From NCBI GenBank assembly GCA_030747695.1, contig JASLKG010000003.1:82300-146299 (forward strand): a stretch of 64,000 nucleotides of DNA, given 5' to 3'. Below, piece after piece: positions 8,695-17,300 of this stretch. A model generated the notes under the pieces. That model was not told the origin of the DNA. It searched no databases and worked only from the letters and a program-made list of their open reading frames with translations. The position numbers and the translations under genes are program-made. The DNA comes from Candidatus Poseidoniaceae archaeon. Lineage in GTDB: Archaea; Thermoplasmatota; Poseidoniia; Poseidoniales; Poseidoniaceae. Within the stretch, counting starts at the first letter, position 1. Every line of letters begins with the position of its first letter.

Positions 8695-9339
8695 TTACCT
8701 GTCATCCGACCAATCATAATCAATCGTACGTGTATTGGGCCACAATTCATCATCAATTAGATGAGGTGCTAACTCAATTCTATCTTCTCTCATTATCCCT
8801 CTACGTCTTAATACTTTGATCGCAGAATGAACTGTTGCTCTAGTTCTACCAATTCTACGCGCTAAAGATGCCTGTGATCTAGGAATTCCATTCTCTCTTA
8901 CGTCATCAATAATTGTTCTTTGTACTAGTGATAATCCAATTGGTAATCTTCTTGCGGCTTCAGATTCAATTACATCAATACCTCTCAGAATTTCTACTTG
9001 AGATGGCGCTCCTGCAAAATAACAAGTTCTTCCATTAACGGAATAAATTGTTATTGCCTTACGACCTTGCAATACATCTAGGTGATGCCTAAGTGTTCCA
9101 TTAGCAGCTGAAAGTCGATTTTGTAATTCACGATAACATAATCCAGGATTTATTTCTAATGTTCTTAAGATTCTTCTCCTAAGTGGATGCTCTATGTCTA
9201 GAAACTTTGTTTTTACACCCTGTTTAGCTAATCCAAAAATCGACAAACTTGCTCCCAGTCCTAGGAAACCACCGGTAGAACCCGCTAATCCAGCAGCAAG
9301 CCACGGGCGCTGGTTAATCCATTGGCGGAGTAGTGCCAT
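8695..9339 (-). CDS. Membrane-tethered winged-helix regulator
   Basis: A 214-residue protein. Residues about 13-38 are hydrophobic and Gly-rich (WLAAGLAGSTGGFLGLGA...) and should anchor the protein in the membrane. Two DNA-binding winged helices follow: HPLRRRILRTLEINPGLCYRELQNRLSAANGTLRHHLDVL (split here by position, about 52-95) and a C-terminal SQASLARRIGRTRATVHSAIKVLRRRGI (about 155-180). A membrane-held transcription factor is unusual; it could couple envelope state to transcription. No sensor domain is visible outside the helix. It sits between two other winged-helix genes. Confidence 0.75.
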   Translation of the reverse strand: MALLRQWINQRPWLAAGLAGSTGGFLGLGASLSIFGLAKQGVKTKFLDIEHPLRRRILRTLEINPGLCYRELQNRLSAANGTLRHHLDVLQGRKAITIYSVNGRTCYFAGAPSQVEILRGIDVIESEAARRLPIGLSLVQRTIIDDVRENGIPRSQASLARRIGRTRATVHSAIKVLRRRGIMREDRIELAPHLIDDELWPNTRTIDYDWSDDR

Positions 9340-9389
9340 ACCAAACCTTCAGAACTGCTCTCTTGTAATTGATTCGGTCTCTTGTCTAT

Positions 9390-9845
9390 TTATTTGGATT
9401 CTACAGAGCCAAGATGAATTTTCAAATGTGCAACTAGTGGGGAAAGCAATCTTCCACATGTTATTCCATGTTCTGAAAGTATGTAATCGACACGTATTGG
9501 AGGTCCATCATCCACTTGTCTGATTACTAGTCCCTCATCAGTTAAGAAGCGTAATTTGTCTGAAAGAGTTCTTGAGGATATACCTGAAAGCAGTGTTTTA
9601 AGTTGGTTAAATCTTCGAGATCCAGCGATATACAAGGTTGCTAATATTTCGATAGTCCATCTACTGCCAAATACATGCAATGCTTCTACAGCGGCTTCAA
9701 CTTCCCAGTCCGAATTCCACGTATCATTATCAGAATGTCGAGCGAATAATTCTCGAATTTCTTTACCGTTTGATATTGTATTAGAGATTCGAACCTCAAT
9801 ATTATCCAAAGCCTCTGTTGGTAGTTTCAGAGGAGGTTCGGGCAT
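9390..9845 (-). CDS. HxlR-family transcriptional regulator
   Basis: A 151-residue protein with the HxlR winged-helix core: FGSRWTIEILATLYIAGSRR, then FNQLKTLLSGISSRTLSDKL, then LRFLTDEGLVIRQ, and the wing and tail VDYILSEHGITCGRLLSPL. The HxlR family usually controls nearby redox or catabolic genes. It lies 51 bases downstream of the fused beta-oxidation gene on the same strand, so control of that gene is a reasonable guess. Its length suits a typical one-domain HxlR plus a 40-residue N-terminal extension. Confidence 0.85.
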   Translation of the reverse strand: MPEPPLKLPTEALDNIEVRISNTISNGKEIRELFARHSDNDTWNSDWEVEAAVEALHVFGSRWTIEILATLYIAGSRRFNQLKTLLSGISSRTLSDKLRFLTDEGLVIRQVDDGPPIRVDYILSEHGITCGRLLSPLVAHLKIHLGSVESK

Positions 9846-9896
9846 ATTTCCGCTCAGAAGGTGTCAATGATAAAACATAGTGTTGATTATACACTA

Positions 9897-11954
9897 CTAC
9901 TTGTTTTGATAAGCAGGCTTTCTACCTTCAATTAATGCACTTAAACCTTCAAGTGCATCTGCTGTAGAGAATATGTGTTCTAGGGATTTCAATTCGCATT
10001 CTAAGCCCTCTGAAAGGTTAGTAGAACTTGATTTATCAATTAAATCAGCAGCCACTTTCAATGCAATCGGTGCAGTTCTAGAGATTGATCTTAATTGCTT
10101 TGAAACATTACGATCCTCGGAATCAAATCCAGCAGGACAATTTCCTGCAAGTATTGTCTCAATGTTTTCATCACTATAAAACGCGGAAGCAAATTTTGCA
10201 ACCTTTGAATCAGAATTATTTGGAATACCAAGATATTTGTTTGCTGGTTTTCCTATTTGTGCAATTTCATCAATTGTCGAATTAACATTTGAAACATCCA
10301 CTAAATGACTAACTAGGCCTAAATCAGTAGCAGTTTGAGCATCCATGAAATTACCAGATAATACAGCCCACCGGGCAGAGGGAATACCGCAAATACGTGC
10401 AGTGCGCTGTGTACCTCCTAGGCCAGGATAAATACCAATACTAGTCTCTGGGAATCTGAATTGTGTTTTCCTTGTTCCAATTCTGTAATCACAAGCGAGT
10501 GCTAGTTCTAGGCCCCCTCCAAGAGCAAGACCTGTTGTTAGTGCGACGGTAGTTTTTCCAGAGTTTTCCAATTTATCTTGAACTGCATGCCCATGTGCCG
10601 TAAAATCATAAATTTTTGAGAATGTATCAGAACGAATATTGTCAACAAAGAACTTCACATCGGCTCCTGCAACAAATGCTTTACCTGCCCCATCAAGAAC
10701 AATCGTATGTATTGAATCATCTGAATTCGCCTTGTCTATTGCCAATTCTAATTGTTTCACAACAATCTCATTCAATGCATTCATAGCTTCTGGTCTGTTT
10801 ATTGTGATTGTTGAAATACCATTGGAAATACTAGTATCAACATAATTGAATTTGAATTTTTCATCTCTTTTCCATACCTTTGGGATTGCCAAATTAGCTA
10901 GTTCACAGAAATTTTCAGCCATTGATTTTGCAATATTAATCCCCACGCGATTTGCAAGTTCAAAGGGACCTCTAGCCCAACGCAACCCTACCTTTGCACC
11001 TCTATCGACATCTTCAAGTGAACATATTTCTTCATCTACAATTTGTCCTGCAACAGCAAAAACCTGGCCCATTAAACGTGTTCTAATTATTTCTGATGCC
11101 TCTTTTGAACATTCAACATCGTCTCCAATTGCCCACATTTCTCCTTTACTAACCAATTCTCTGAGGTTTTCAGATCCAACATATCTAGGTGTATCAAGTT
11201 GGCTTGCAAGGTAATCGGTTGAATGTAATGCAATTGGCGGCCCAGTTAGATTCATTAAAGCAAAGGGGCCCATGCCAATATTGAATGCTTTCATAGCCAC
11301 ATAATCAATTGCTGCAGTTGTTGCTATACCTTCCTGAAGCAACAAACATGCTTCATTTAACCAAGGTACAAAGAATCGATTTACTACAAATCCCGGCCTA
11401 TCTTTGCAGATAATCACTACTTTACCTAGTCCTTTGCAGTATTGAACTGTACGCTCAATTGTTGATTTTGAAGTATTAATGCCAGGGATTACCTCTACTA
11501 GTCTGTTTTTTGCAGGATGATAGAAGAAGTGTAAACCAACAAAACGATCGGTGCGGCCACTTGCTTCGGCTAATTTATTGACGGATAGTGAGGATGTATT
11601 TGATGCAAGTATTGTTTTATCACCACATACTTTGTTTAGTGCGTTGAAAACCTCAGTTTTTATGTCAAAATCTTCGAAAACGGCTTCAATTACCAAATCA
11701 GTATCAGGAGAAGTGTTTTCAGTTCCAACAACTCCAGTAATTCTTCCTTGAATTTCTTCTACCTTCTGTGGTGAAAAGATACGTCTTTCAACTGCTTCAG
11801 AGAGGAAATTAGCAATTATTGATTGACCACGTTCAACCCATTGGGCTTCTCTATCAACCATTTGAACATCAAATTCTTCTTGGGCTGTTTTTTGAGCTAT
11901 ACCTGAACCCATGTTACCTGCACCGATTATTGCTACACTCTGTACTGGCTGCAT
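9897..11954 (-). CDS. Fused 3-hydroxyacyl-CoA dehydrogenase / enoyl-CoA hydratase
   Basis: About 685 residues from ATG 11954 (MQPVQSVAIIGAGNMG); an ATG at 11981 is an alternative. The N-terminal half is the NAD-binding dehydrogenase (GAGNMGSGIAQ, ASNTSSLSVNKLAEA, GLHFFYHPAKNRLVEVI) with its C-terminal helical domain repeated. From about residue 370 a crotonase domain follows, with ITINRPEAMNALN, AGADVKFF, LALGGGLELALACDYRIG and PETSIGIYPGLGGTQR. The two Glu of the hydratase site are kept. The order dehydrogenase then hydratase is the reverse of classical FadB but is known in archaea. It should catalyse two steps of fatty-acid beta-oxidation in the cytosol. Confidence 0.92.
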   Translation of the reverse strand: MQPVQSVAIIGAGNMGSGIAQKTAQEEFDVQMVDREAQWVERGQSIIANFLSEAVERRIFSPQKVEEIQGRITGVVGTENTSPDTDLVIEAVFEDFDIKTEVFNALNKVCGDKTILASNTSSLSVNKLAEASGRTDRFVGLHFFYHPAKNRLVEVIPGINTSKSTIERTVQYCKGLGKVVIICKDRPGFVVNRFFVPWLNEACLLLQEGIATTAAIDYVAMKAFNIGMGPFALMNLTGPPIALHSTDYLASQLDTPRYVGSENLRELVSKGEMWAIGDDVECSKEASEIIRTRLMGQVFAVAGQIVDEEICSLEDVDRGAKVGLRWARGPFELANRVGINIAKSMAENFCELANLAIPKVWKRDEKFKFNYVDTSISNGISTITINRPEAMNALNEIVVKQLELAIDKANSDDSIHTIVLDGAGKAFVAGADVKFFVDNIRSDTFSKIYDFTAHGHAVQDKLENSGKTTVALTTGLALGGGLELALACDYRIGTRKTQFRFPETSIGIYPGLGGTQRTARICGIPSARWAVLSGNFMDAQTATDLGLVSHLVDVSNVNSTIDEIAQIGKPANKYLGIPNNSDSKVAKFASAFYSDENIETILAGNCPAGFDSEDRNVSKQLRSISRTAPIALKVAADLIDKSSSTNLSEGLECELKSLEHIFSTADALEGLSALIEGRKPAYQNK

Positions 11955-12006
11955 ATTACCTGCCACCCCAAACCCCTCCATGAAGTCAACGGCCAGAATT
12001 ATAAAA

Positions 12007-13038
12007 TCAAAATAATGAATTATATGCCTGTTTAAGTCGAACAGCCCATTTTTGAATTGAAAACTCTTCAGCTCTAGATTTCACATCTGAACTTTCATCC
12101 TTTAATTCTGTAATTGCAGTTCTCCACATTTCTAGATCGTCATGTGGCAATATATGGTGCTCTAATGGAATTTCATTATGCGCTGGAGCATCTGCAACTA
12201 ATGCAACTGTACCTGCAGCGTATGCTTCTAAAGGTGGTAATCCAAATCCTTCAGCAACTGAAGGAAACAGAAGAGCATTTGCATGTTGCAAAGCAGCAAT
12301 CATCTCGTTTTGCTCAATTGCACCAATCCAATTTAGATTGCAATTTACTTCGCTAGCAAGTGAGCATAATTCTTTTTTTGATTTTTCTGAAGATTCAGCT
12401 CCTATCTTGTGGAGAGTCACATCCATTCCGCCACAAACCTGTACGGCGAAATCAACTCTTTTTCTAGGCTCTTCGCTACCAACAATAAGTAAATTACATC
12501 CCTCATTAAACCAAGAAGGACGCTCAGTCTTAATAGAGTATTCTTCAATGTTTATTGCATGAGGAATCCAAGCAGTAGACACACCAGGAAATCGCATTTC
12601 ACATTCTTGTTGAGTATTCTTTGATACACAAATAAGCAAACTTGCTCGAGACAAACCATTTTTGATTTTCGCCAAATCTTTCCGACGTACAAAAGGTGGC
12701 TTTTGATCTCCAATTTTTATACCATCTCTTTTACTTGGAAATAGATGAAATAAATCATGAACGGTTACAACCGATTTTCCATTAATTGGAACTAACCCCC
12801 CTTGTTCCTGATCAGTGATGTGGACGATGTCATTTACGGCCTCTAAATTGTTAACTTTTTTTGGACTACTGAACCATCTTCTCCAGAGACGTTTTACTGG
12901 ATTATTGCTTAGGTTATACTCGTGAACATCTCCAAGTTCATAACCTTCGATCTCACCCGAAATTAATCTGTTAACAAGAGCATCGTGGGTGCTTCCTAAC
13001 CCGGAGTGGGGCGACATTGCCCCACCTCTAGCAACCAT
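12007..13038 (-). CDS. GT4-type glycosyltransferase
   Basis: A 343-residue GT-B glycosyltransferase from ATG 13038, preceded by TTGAGGAAAGTC with a GAGG ribosome site; a TTG at 13050 is less likely. Features are an N-terminal glycine loop (PHSGLGSTHDAL), GSEEPRKRVDFAVQV at the start of the second Rossmann domain, and the donor-binding FPSVAEGFGLPPLEAYAAG with the EX7E motif. It probably transfers a sugar from an NDP-sugar to a lipid- or protein-linked glycan. It lies 21 bases downstream of taw1 and upstream of the beta-oxidation gene. Confidence 0.87.
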   Translation of the reverse strand: MVARGGAMSPHSGLGSTHDALVNRLISGEIEGYELGDVHEYNLSNNPVKRLWRRWFSSPKKVNNLEAVNDIVHITDQEQGGLVPINGKSVVTVHDLFHLFPSKRDGIKIGDQKPPFVRRKDLAKIKNGLSRASLLICVSKNTQQECEMRFPGVSTAWIPHAINIEEYSIKTERPSWFNEGCNLLIVGSEEPRKRVDFAVQVCGGMDVTLHKIGAESSEKSKKELCSLASEVNCNLNWIGAIEQNEMIAALQHANALLFPSVAEGFGLPPLEAYAAGTVALVADAPAHNEIPLEHHILPHDDLEMWRTAITELKDESSDVKSRAEEFSIQKWAVRLKQAYNSLF

Positions 13039-13059
13039 GACTTTCCTCAAATTACCGCC

Positions 13060-14061
13060 TCATTGTACAATTTTCAAATGCTTAATTGGCTTAGCAATAC
13101 CTAGGTCTTCTGGAAAGAACATTGTAGCTTCTGGTATTGGAATTGGAACAATTTTATTTCCAATCAAACTAACTCTACTTGGAGGAGAATCATCGAGCAA
13201 TTTTCGATTTGTTAATGGGGCTAATGTATTTGAAAATTCCAAAATATCTTCGTGTAATGGCATATTATCCCCAGTCAAATTTTCTCGCGAATTACCAACA
13301 TGGACATATCCTTTACATTCAATCCAATCAGGATCTGCACGATTATCTAAAGCAGCGTATTGGGGTATATGTTCTGAATTCATATTCCTCCCCTTGATAA
13401 GTGTGTGCCTGCATACAATTCTAGTATCAAGGCTTGGCAATAAATCGATAGTTTCAACAAATTTGTGCCATGCTCCTGAATTCCATTTAGGCTTGCATAT
13501 TTCATCGAAAACTTTCTTATTTGGAGCATCAACTGAAACATATAATTGAGTTGGGAGTGTGTCCAATTTTTCTAAAACCTTGGGTAGTGTACCATTTGTA
13601 ACAAGCATTGTAGTCATACCATGTGCATGACATAGTTCGATATATTCTGAAAGTTGATTGTAGAGAGTAGGTTCGCCATTAAGTGAAATTGCTACATGTT
13701 TTGGATTTTGGGCATCTAGAAATTTTTCCTTTGGAACTTTGGGATTTCCGCCAAATCCTGAAAGTAATCTTCTTTGTGCTTTTACGGAATCGTATAACAT
13801 TTCTAGAGGGTCTTGGTCTGTTAATTCTAGAGTATCCATATGTGGCTCTCTCCAACAATAGGAACATGCAAGGTTACATTGATCAACAACTGGTGACATT
13901 TGCATACAATTATGGCTTGCAACTCCGTAAAATTTACCTTTGTAACATTGGCGATCTCGTAGGAGTGATTCTTTAGTCCAGTGGCAAATCTTGACCCCAC
14001 CATGTTCTCCGACAATGTGGTAACGTTGCTTTTGCAACTTGGCCTTAAGGAGGGCGTCCAT
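13060..14061 (-). CDS. taw1: 4-demethylwyosine synthase TYW1 (Taw1), radical SAM
   Basis: A 333-residue radical-SAM enzyme that condenses pyruvate with m1G37 of tRNA-Phe to form the tricyclic wyosine core. The SAM cluster motif is CNLACSYCW (Cys62, 66, 69). Three more Cys at 26, 39 and 52 (GVKICHW, RDRQCYKG, SHNCMQM) match the second 4Fe-4S cluster known in archaeal Taw1. SLNGEPTLYNQL and YVSVDAPNK are further family motifs. It lacks the flavodoxin domain of eukaryotic TYW1, as expected. A Taw2 gene occurs at 34262-35251, so the wyosine pathway is partly represented here. Confidence 0.95.
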   Translation of the reverse strand: MDALLKAKLQKQRYHIVGEHGGVKICHWTKESLLRDRQCYKGKFYGVASHNCMQMSPVVDQCNLACSYCWREPHMDTLELTDQDPLEMLYDSVKAQRRLLSGFGGNPKVPKEKFLDAQNPKHVAISLNGEPTLYNQLSEYIELCHAHGMTTMLVTNGTLPKVLEKLDTLPTQLYVSVDAPNKKVFDEICKPKWNSGAWHKFVETIDLLPSLDTRIVCRHTLIKGRNMNSEHIPQYAALDNRADPDWIECKGYVHVGNSRENLTGDNMPLHEDILEFSNTLAPLTNRKLLDDSPPSRVSLIGNKIVPIPIPEATMFFPEDLGIAKPIKHLKIVQ

Positions 14062-14130
14062 TGGTTATCCGACTAATGTTGATGATTTCAAACACACGCT
14101 TGAATATGAGGACCATTCTGGCCTTCTTTG

Positions 14131-15141
14131 ATGGATACTCATGAAGAGGGATGGATTCCTCATTTGTTGGGTTTCATCTTGCCGATAATTACTATTTCCA
14201 GTTTATTCGTAGGCGGGTATTGGATGTTTTCGGGCTTTGTTTTTGCAGTAGGTATTGGACCATTTTTAGATTTGATATTTCCCGATAGAGCGCCTACACG
14301 TGGGGAAATCAACAAGTTTGCATGGAACAGTTTGTTAGCTTCGCATTCCATTTTTGTCTTTATTTCAATTGGAGTTTTACTTTGGAGAGCAGATTTAGAT
14401 GGATTTACACTACAGGTTGCCTTGGGTGCACTTTCAGTTGGAATTGTAAGTGGGATAAGTGGGATCGTAAATGCTCATGAACAAGGGCATCGCCGTAAGG
14501 GTTCGAAACTATGGTGGATGGCTAGACTAAATTTGTTATTAGTATTGTATCTTCATTTCACTACTGAGCATAATAATGGCCATCACAGAAATTATGCAAC
14601 AGTCAAGGACCCTGCATCATCTCCTAGAGGCAGAGGATATTGGGTCCACCTCTTGCAGACTGTTCCACGACAATTCGTTTCAGCATACAAAACGAATTCA
14701 CGTAAAGGCGCAACATTATTCACTAATTCCACAATAAGAGGTATGATTATACAAATTGCTTTAGTTGGAATAATTTGGTATTATTCTTCAGCGATGGTTT
14801 TTGCGTTTTTAATTAATGCAGGGTTAGCTATAATATTGCTTGAATATGTAAACTACATGCAACACTATGGTTTACGGAGAGAAGTTGGCGAGAGACATAC
14901 AATGATGCATTCCTGGGAAAGTCGTTCTACTTGGTCTCGGTGGACACTGTTAGAGTTGCCTTTGCACCCTGCACATCATCTCAAAGCGAGTGATCCAATA
15001 TGGGAGTTAAGAGCATATGAAAAATCGCCTCAACTGCCAAGTGGTTACTATTATTGCCTATGGCTTGCACTTATTCCTCCCTTATGGAAATGGGTAATGG
15101 ATAAAAAATTGGATTCTTTGATAGCAGAAAGCTCATCGTGA
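14131..15141 (+). CDS. AlkB-like membrane di-iron hydroxylase
   Basis: A 336-residue integral membrane protein from ATG 14131. About six hydrophobic helices surround the His clusters of the alkane hydroxylase/fatty-acid desaturase superfamily: HEQGHRR, HNNGHHRNYATVKDPASSP and HPAHHLKASDPIWEL, plus NYMQHYGLRRE, which is characteristic of AlkB rather than desaturases. The expected reaction is terminal hydroxylation of an alkane or alkyl chain with O2 and reduced rubredoxin. No rubredoxin gene is adjacent, so the substrate and electron donor are open. The 3' end overlaps the phosphate transporter gene by nine bases. Confidence 0.85.
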   Translation: MDTHEEGWIPHLLGFILPIITISSLFVGGYWMFSGFVFAVGIGPFLDLIFPDRAPTRGEINKFAWNSLLASHSIFVFISIGVLLWRADLDGFTLQVALGALSVGIVSGISGIVNAHEQGHRRKGSKLWWMARLNLLLVLYLHFTTEHNNGHHRNYATVKDPASSPRGRGYWVHLLQTVPRQFVSAYKTNSRKGATLFTNSTIRGMIIQIALVGIIWYYSSAMVFAFLINAGLAIILLEYVNYMQHYGLRREVGERHTMMHSWESRSTWSRWTLLELPLHPAHHLKASDPIWELRAYEKSPQLPSGYYYCLWLALIPPLWKWVMDKKLDSLIAESSS

Positions 15142-17217
15142 AAGACTTGGTAAAAAGGCATTTGCAGCCTTTTCACAAGAATTTGCGACGTCATCCATCC
15201 TTTGCAGAACACGGTACATGTGTATTGCAGCAAGAGGTTCTTCATCACCATTAGAAAAGACGTGTGCTGCAGCGATTGCTTCAATTTCATCAGCTTCATG
15301 CTCTTTCAAATTAACTTCACGTATACATTCCAAAAGAGAATCTTTTTCTTTCTTTGTGAACCCTGATTGTGTTAATTCTTTTAATGAATCAACTGCCTTT
15401 TCATAACTGTTTACTGTTTCTAAGACTGCAGCGGCCATTTTCATCAGATTTTTTCGAGCAATTTTATCATCAAATAATTCTCTAAAAGATAATTGCTCGG
15501 CAACATTTTGTGCATAATCTGCAATTCTATCTTGTCGAGAAAGCATGTGTAGGAACGTGTCTCTGCCAATTGCAAACCTTATGCCAGTTCCTATTTCACC
15601 TTGTATTTTGGATTTGATAATATCAGCTTCTAACTCAGATTCGATCGTGGCAGTTATGAATTTGCTTGGATCCTTTCCTTTGGCTGCTGCATTAATTGCA
15701 TCATTCATACATTCAACAGTTTTTTGAACAGCTTTAGCGTGTTCATGGAATTGATCAAATGGTTGTGAAGTTATGACAGAATCAATTGTTTCATCTTCAA
15801 CATTATCAGTCTTGAGCATTATGAAGACAGTGATAATAATTGAGAGTAATACTACTATTGCAACGTTTGTTGGGCTTCCAGCAAATAATATGAAGAATAA
15901 TACAGAACCAAATCCAGCGACAGGTAAACTTGCAACCCAACTCGCTGCAATTTTCCCAAATACTCTGAAATCTACTGCCGCGGCCCCGCCAGCCAAACCT
16001 ACTCCTACAACAGCTCCAACCAAGGTATGTGTTGTTGAGATTGGTACTGCAAGGAAAGGCATTGAGAAAATCAACACTGTTGTAGCCGCTCCAAATTCTG
16101 CAGCAAAACCACGAGAAGGTGTGATGTGTGTGATTTTACTACCTATTGTATCCATAACTTTGTATCCCCAAGTAGCAACACCAATTGTGATTCCAATGCC
16201 TCCAATAAGCAGAAGCCAAATTGGCACATCTACCTTTTCAGGAGACAATATTCCTGTGGTTGATGATGCAATATCATAAATCGCTGCCATTGGCCCTATC
16301 GCGTTTGCAACATCATTAGCACCATGGGCGAAAGCAACATAACACGCAGTGATTATTTGTAACCAAATGAATACTCTTTCAACACCATCATAACCTTCTT
16401 CTTTGAATTTGTAGCGTTTTAGAACATACCACAATACAGTACTTGCCACAATACCAATAGCTAATGCAACTAGAAAACTGTTCAAAGGAATCCATGCACC
16501 TTCAGAAAACGGATTAAATGTGTTGCAGGTATATTTGGCAGGGTCACATGGTAACCATTCAACTTTGTTAATATAGCCTCCAGCGTCCAAATTTTTGTAA
16601 AACCCTTTGAGTCCTTTGAATTGTAATGCTAAACCTAGTACAAAGAATGTAGGTAATGCAAGAAGTGGCGCAATGCTCCTTGTTCGTTCGAGAGGACTTT
16701 CGTGATCGAAAATCACCTTCTTTATTATCCGGAAGGAAATGAAAGCAAGAATTGCTCCCAATAAAGGTGAAGCAACCCAACTAATCACAATTTCAGTAAC
16801 TTTACTCCAGTTGACAGAATCAGCCTGAATATAGAGGCCCATACCTATTACTCCTCCAACAATACTGTGAGTAGTTGAAACAGGTAATCCGTATTTTGTG
16901 GCTATAGTTAACCAAATAGCAGCCGCTAAAAGTGCACCCATGAATCCATACATCAAATCTTGACTTAGTTCTTTAGAAAAACCATCATCGCCAAAATCAA
17001 GAACACCCTTTCTAATTGTATCAGTAACATGACTACCGAAAAAGACAGCACCACAGAACTCGAAAACCGCAGCCACAATGATTGCGCGTCTTAGAGTTAG
17101 AGCACCACTGCCAACACTAGTGCCCATGGCATTTGCAACATCATTAGCACCAATATTCCAAGCCATATATACACAAACAGCAAATCCTGCAGCGAGTATG
17201 ATAGTGGTGGGTTCCAT
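15133..17217 (-). CDS. PiT phosphate permease fused to a PhoU-like (DUF47) domain
   Basis: A 694-residue protein. Residues 1 to about 485 are a PiT-family inorganic phosphate transporter with the two signature repeats GANDVANAMGTSVGSGALT and AHGANDVANAIGPMAA, about ten membrane helices, and a hydrophilic central loop. The remaining 200 residues are a soluble helical PhoU/DUF47 domain (FDQFHEHAKAVQKTVECM, ELEADIIKSKI, KEHEADEIEAIAAAHVF). In many prokaryotes these are two adjacent genes (pit and its DUF47 accessory), so a single fused chain is notable. The divergent gene at 17301 encodes a PhoU-type regulator. A TATA-like box lies 22-32 bases upstream of the start. Confidence 0.92.
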   Translation of the reverse strand: MEPTTIILAAGFAVCVYMAWNIGANDVANAMGTSVGSGALTLRRAIIVAAVFEFCGAVFFGSHVTDTIRKGVLDFGDDGFSKELSQDLMYGFMGALLAAAIWLTIATKYGLPVSTTHSIVGGVIGMGLYIQADSVNWSKVTEIVISWVASPLLGAILAFISFRIIKKVIFDHESPLERTRSIAPLLALPTFFVLGLALQFKGLKGFYKNLDAGGYINKVEWLPCDPAKYTCNTFNPFSEGAWIPLNSFLVALAIGIVASTVLWYVLKRYKFKEEGYDGVERVFIWLQIITACYVAFAHGANDVANAIGPMAAIYDIASSTTGILSPEKVDVPIWLLLIGGIGITIGVATWGYKVMDTIGSKITHITPSRGFAAEFGAATTVLIFSMPFLAVPISTTHTLVGAVVGVGLAGGAAAVDFRVFGKIAASWVASLPVAGFGSVLFFILFAGSPTNVAIVVLLSIIITVFIMLKTDNVEDETIDSVITSQPFDQFHEHAKAVQKTVECMNDAINAAAKGKDPSKFITATIESELEADIIKSKIQGEIGTGIRFAIGRDTFLHMLSRQDRIADYAQNVAEQLSFRELFDDKIARKNLMKMAAAVLETVNSYEKAVDSLKELTQSGFTKKEKDSLLECIREVNLKEHEADEIEAIAAAHVFSNGDEEPLAAIHMYRVLQRMDDVANSCEKAANAFLPSLSR

Positions 17218-17238
17218 AGTGTGTTTGTGCAGTTGGAA

Positions 17239-17249
17239 GGTATATCACC
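17239..17249 (-). promoter_or_regulatory. TATA-like box for the phosphate permease
   Basis: The reverse strand reads GGTGATATACC, with its centre about 26 bases from the ATG at 17217. That spacing places transcription start at or near the start codon, as in leaderless archaeal messages. Confidence 0.45.
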
Positions 17250-17264
17250 TAACGCCCCCGTAAT

Positions 17265-17272
17265 CTATATAG
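17265..17272 (+). promoter_or_regulatory. TATA-like box for the PhoU-type regulator
   Basis: CTATATAG lies about 30 bases before ATG 17301. With the usual archaeal TATA spacing the transcript would start a few bases before that ATG. This supports ATG 17301 over the TTG at 17292. Confidence 0.5.
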
Positions 17273-17300
17273 AAGTAAATATTGCATGTAATTGAGCAAG

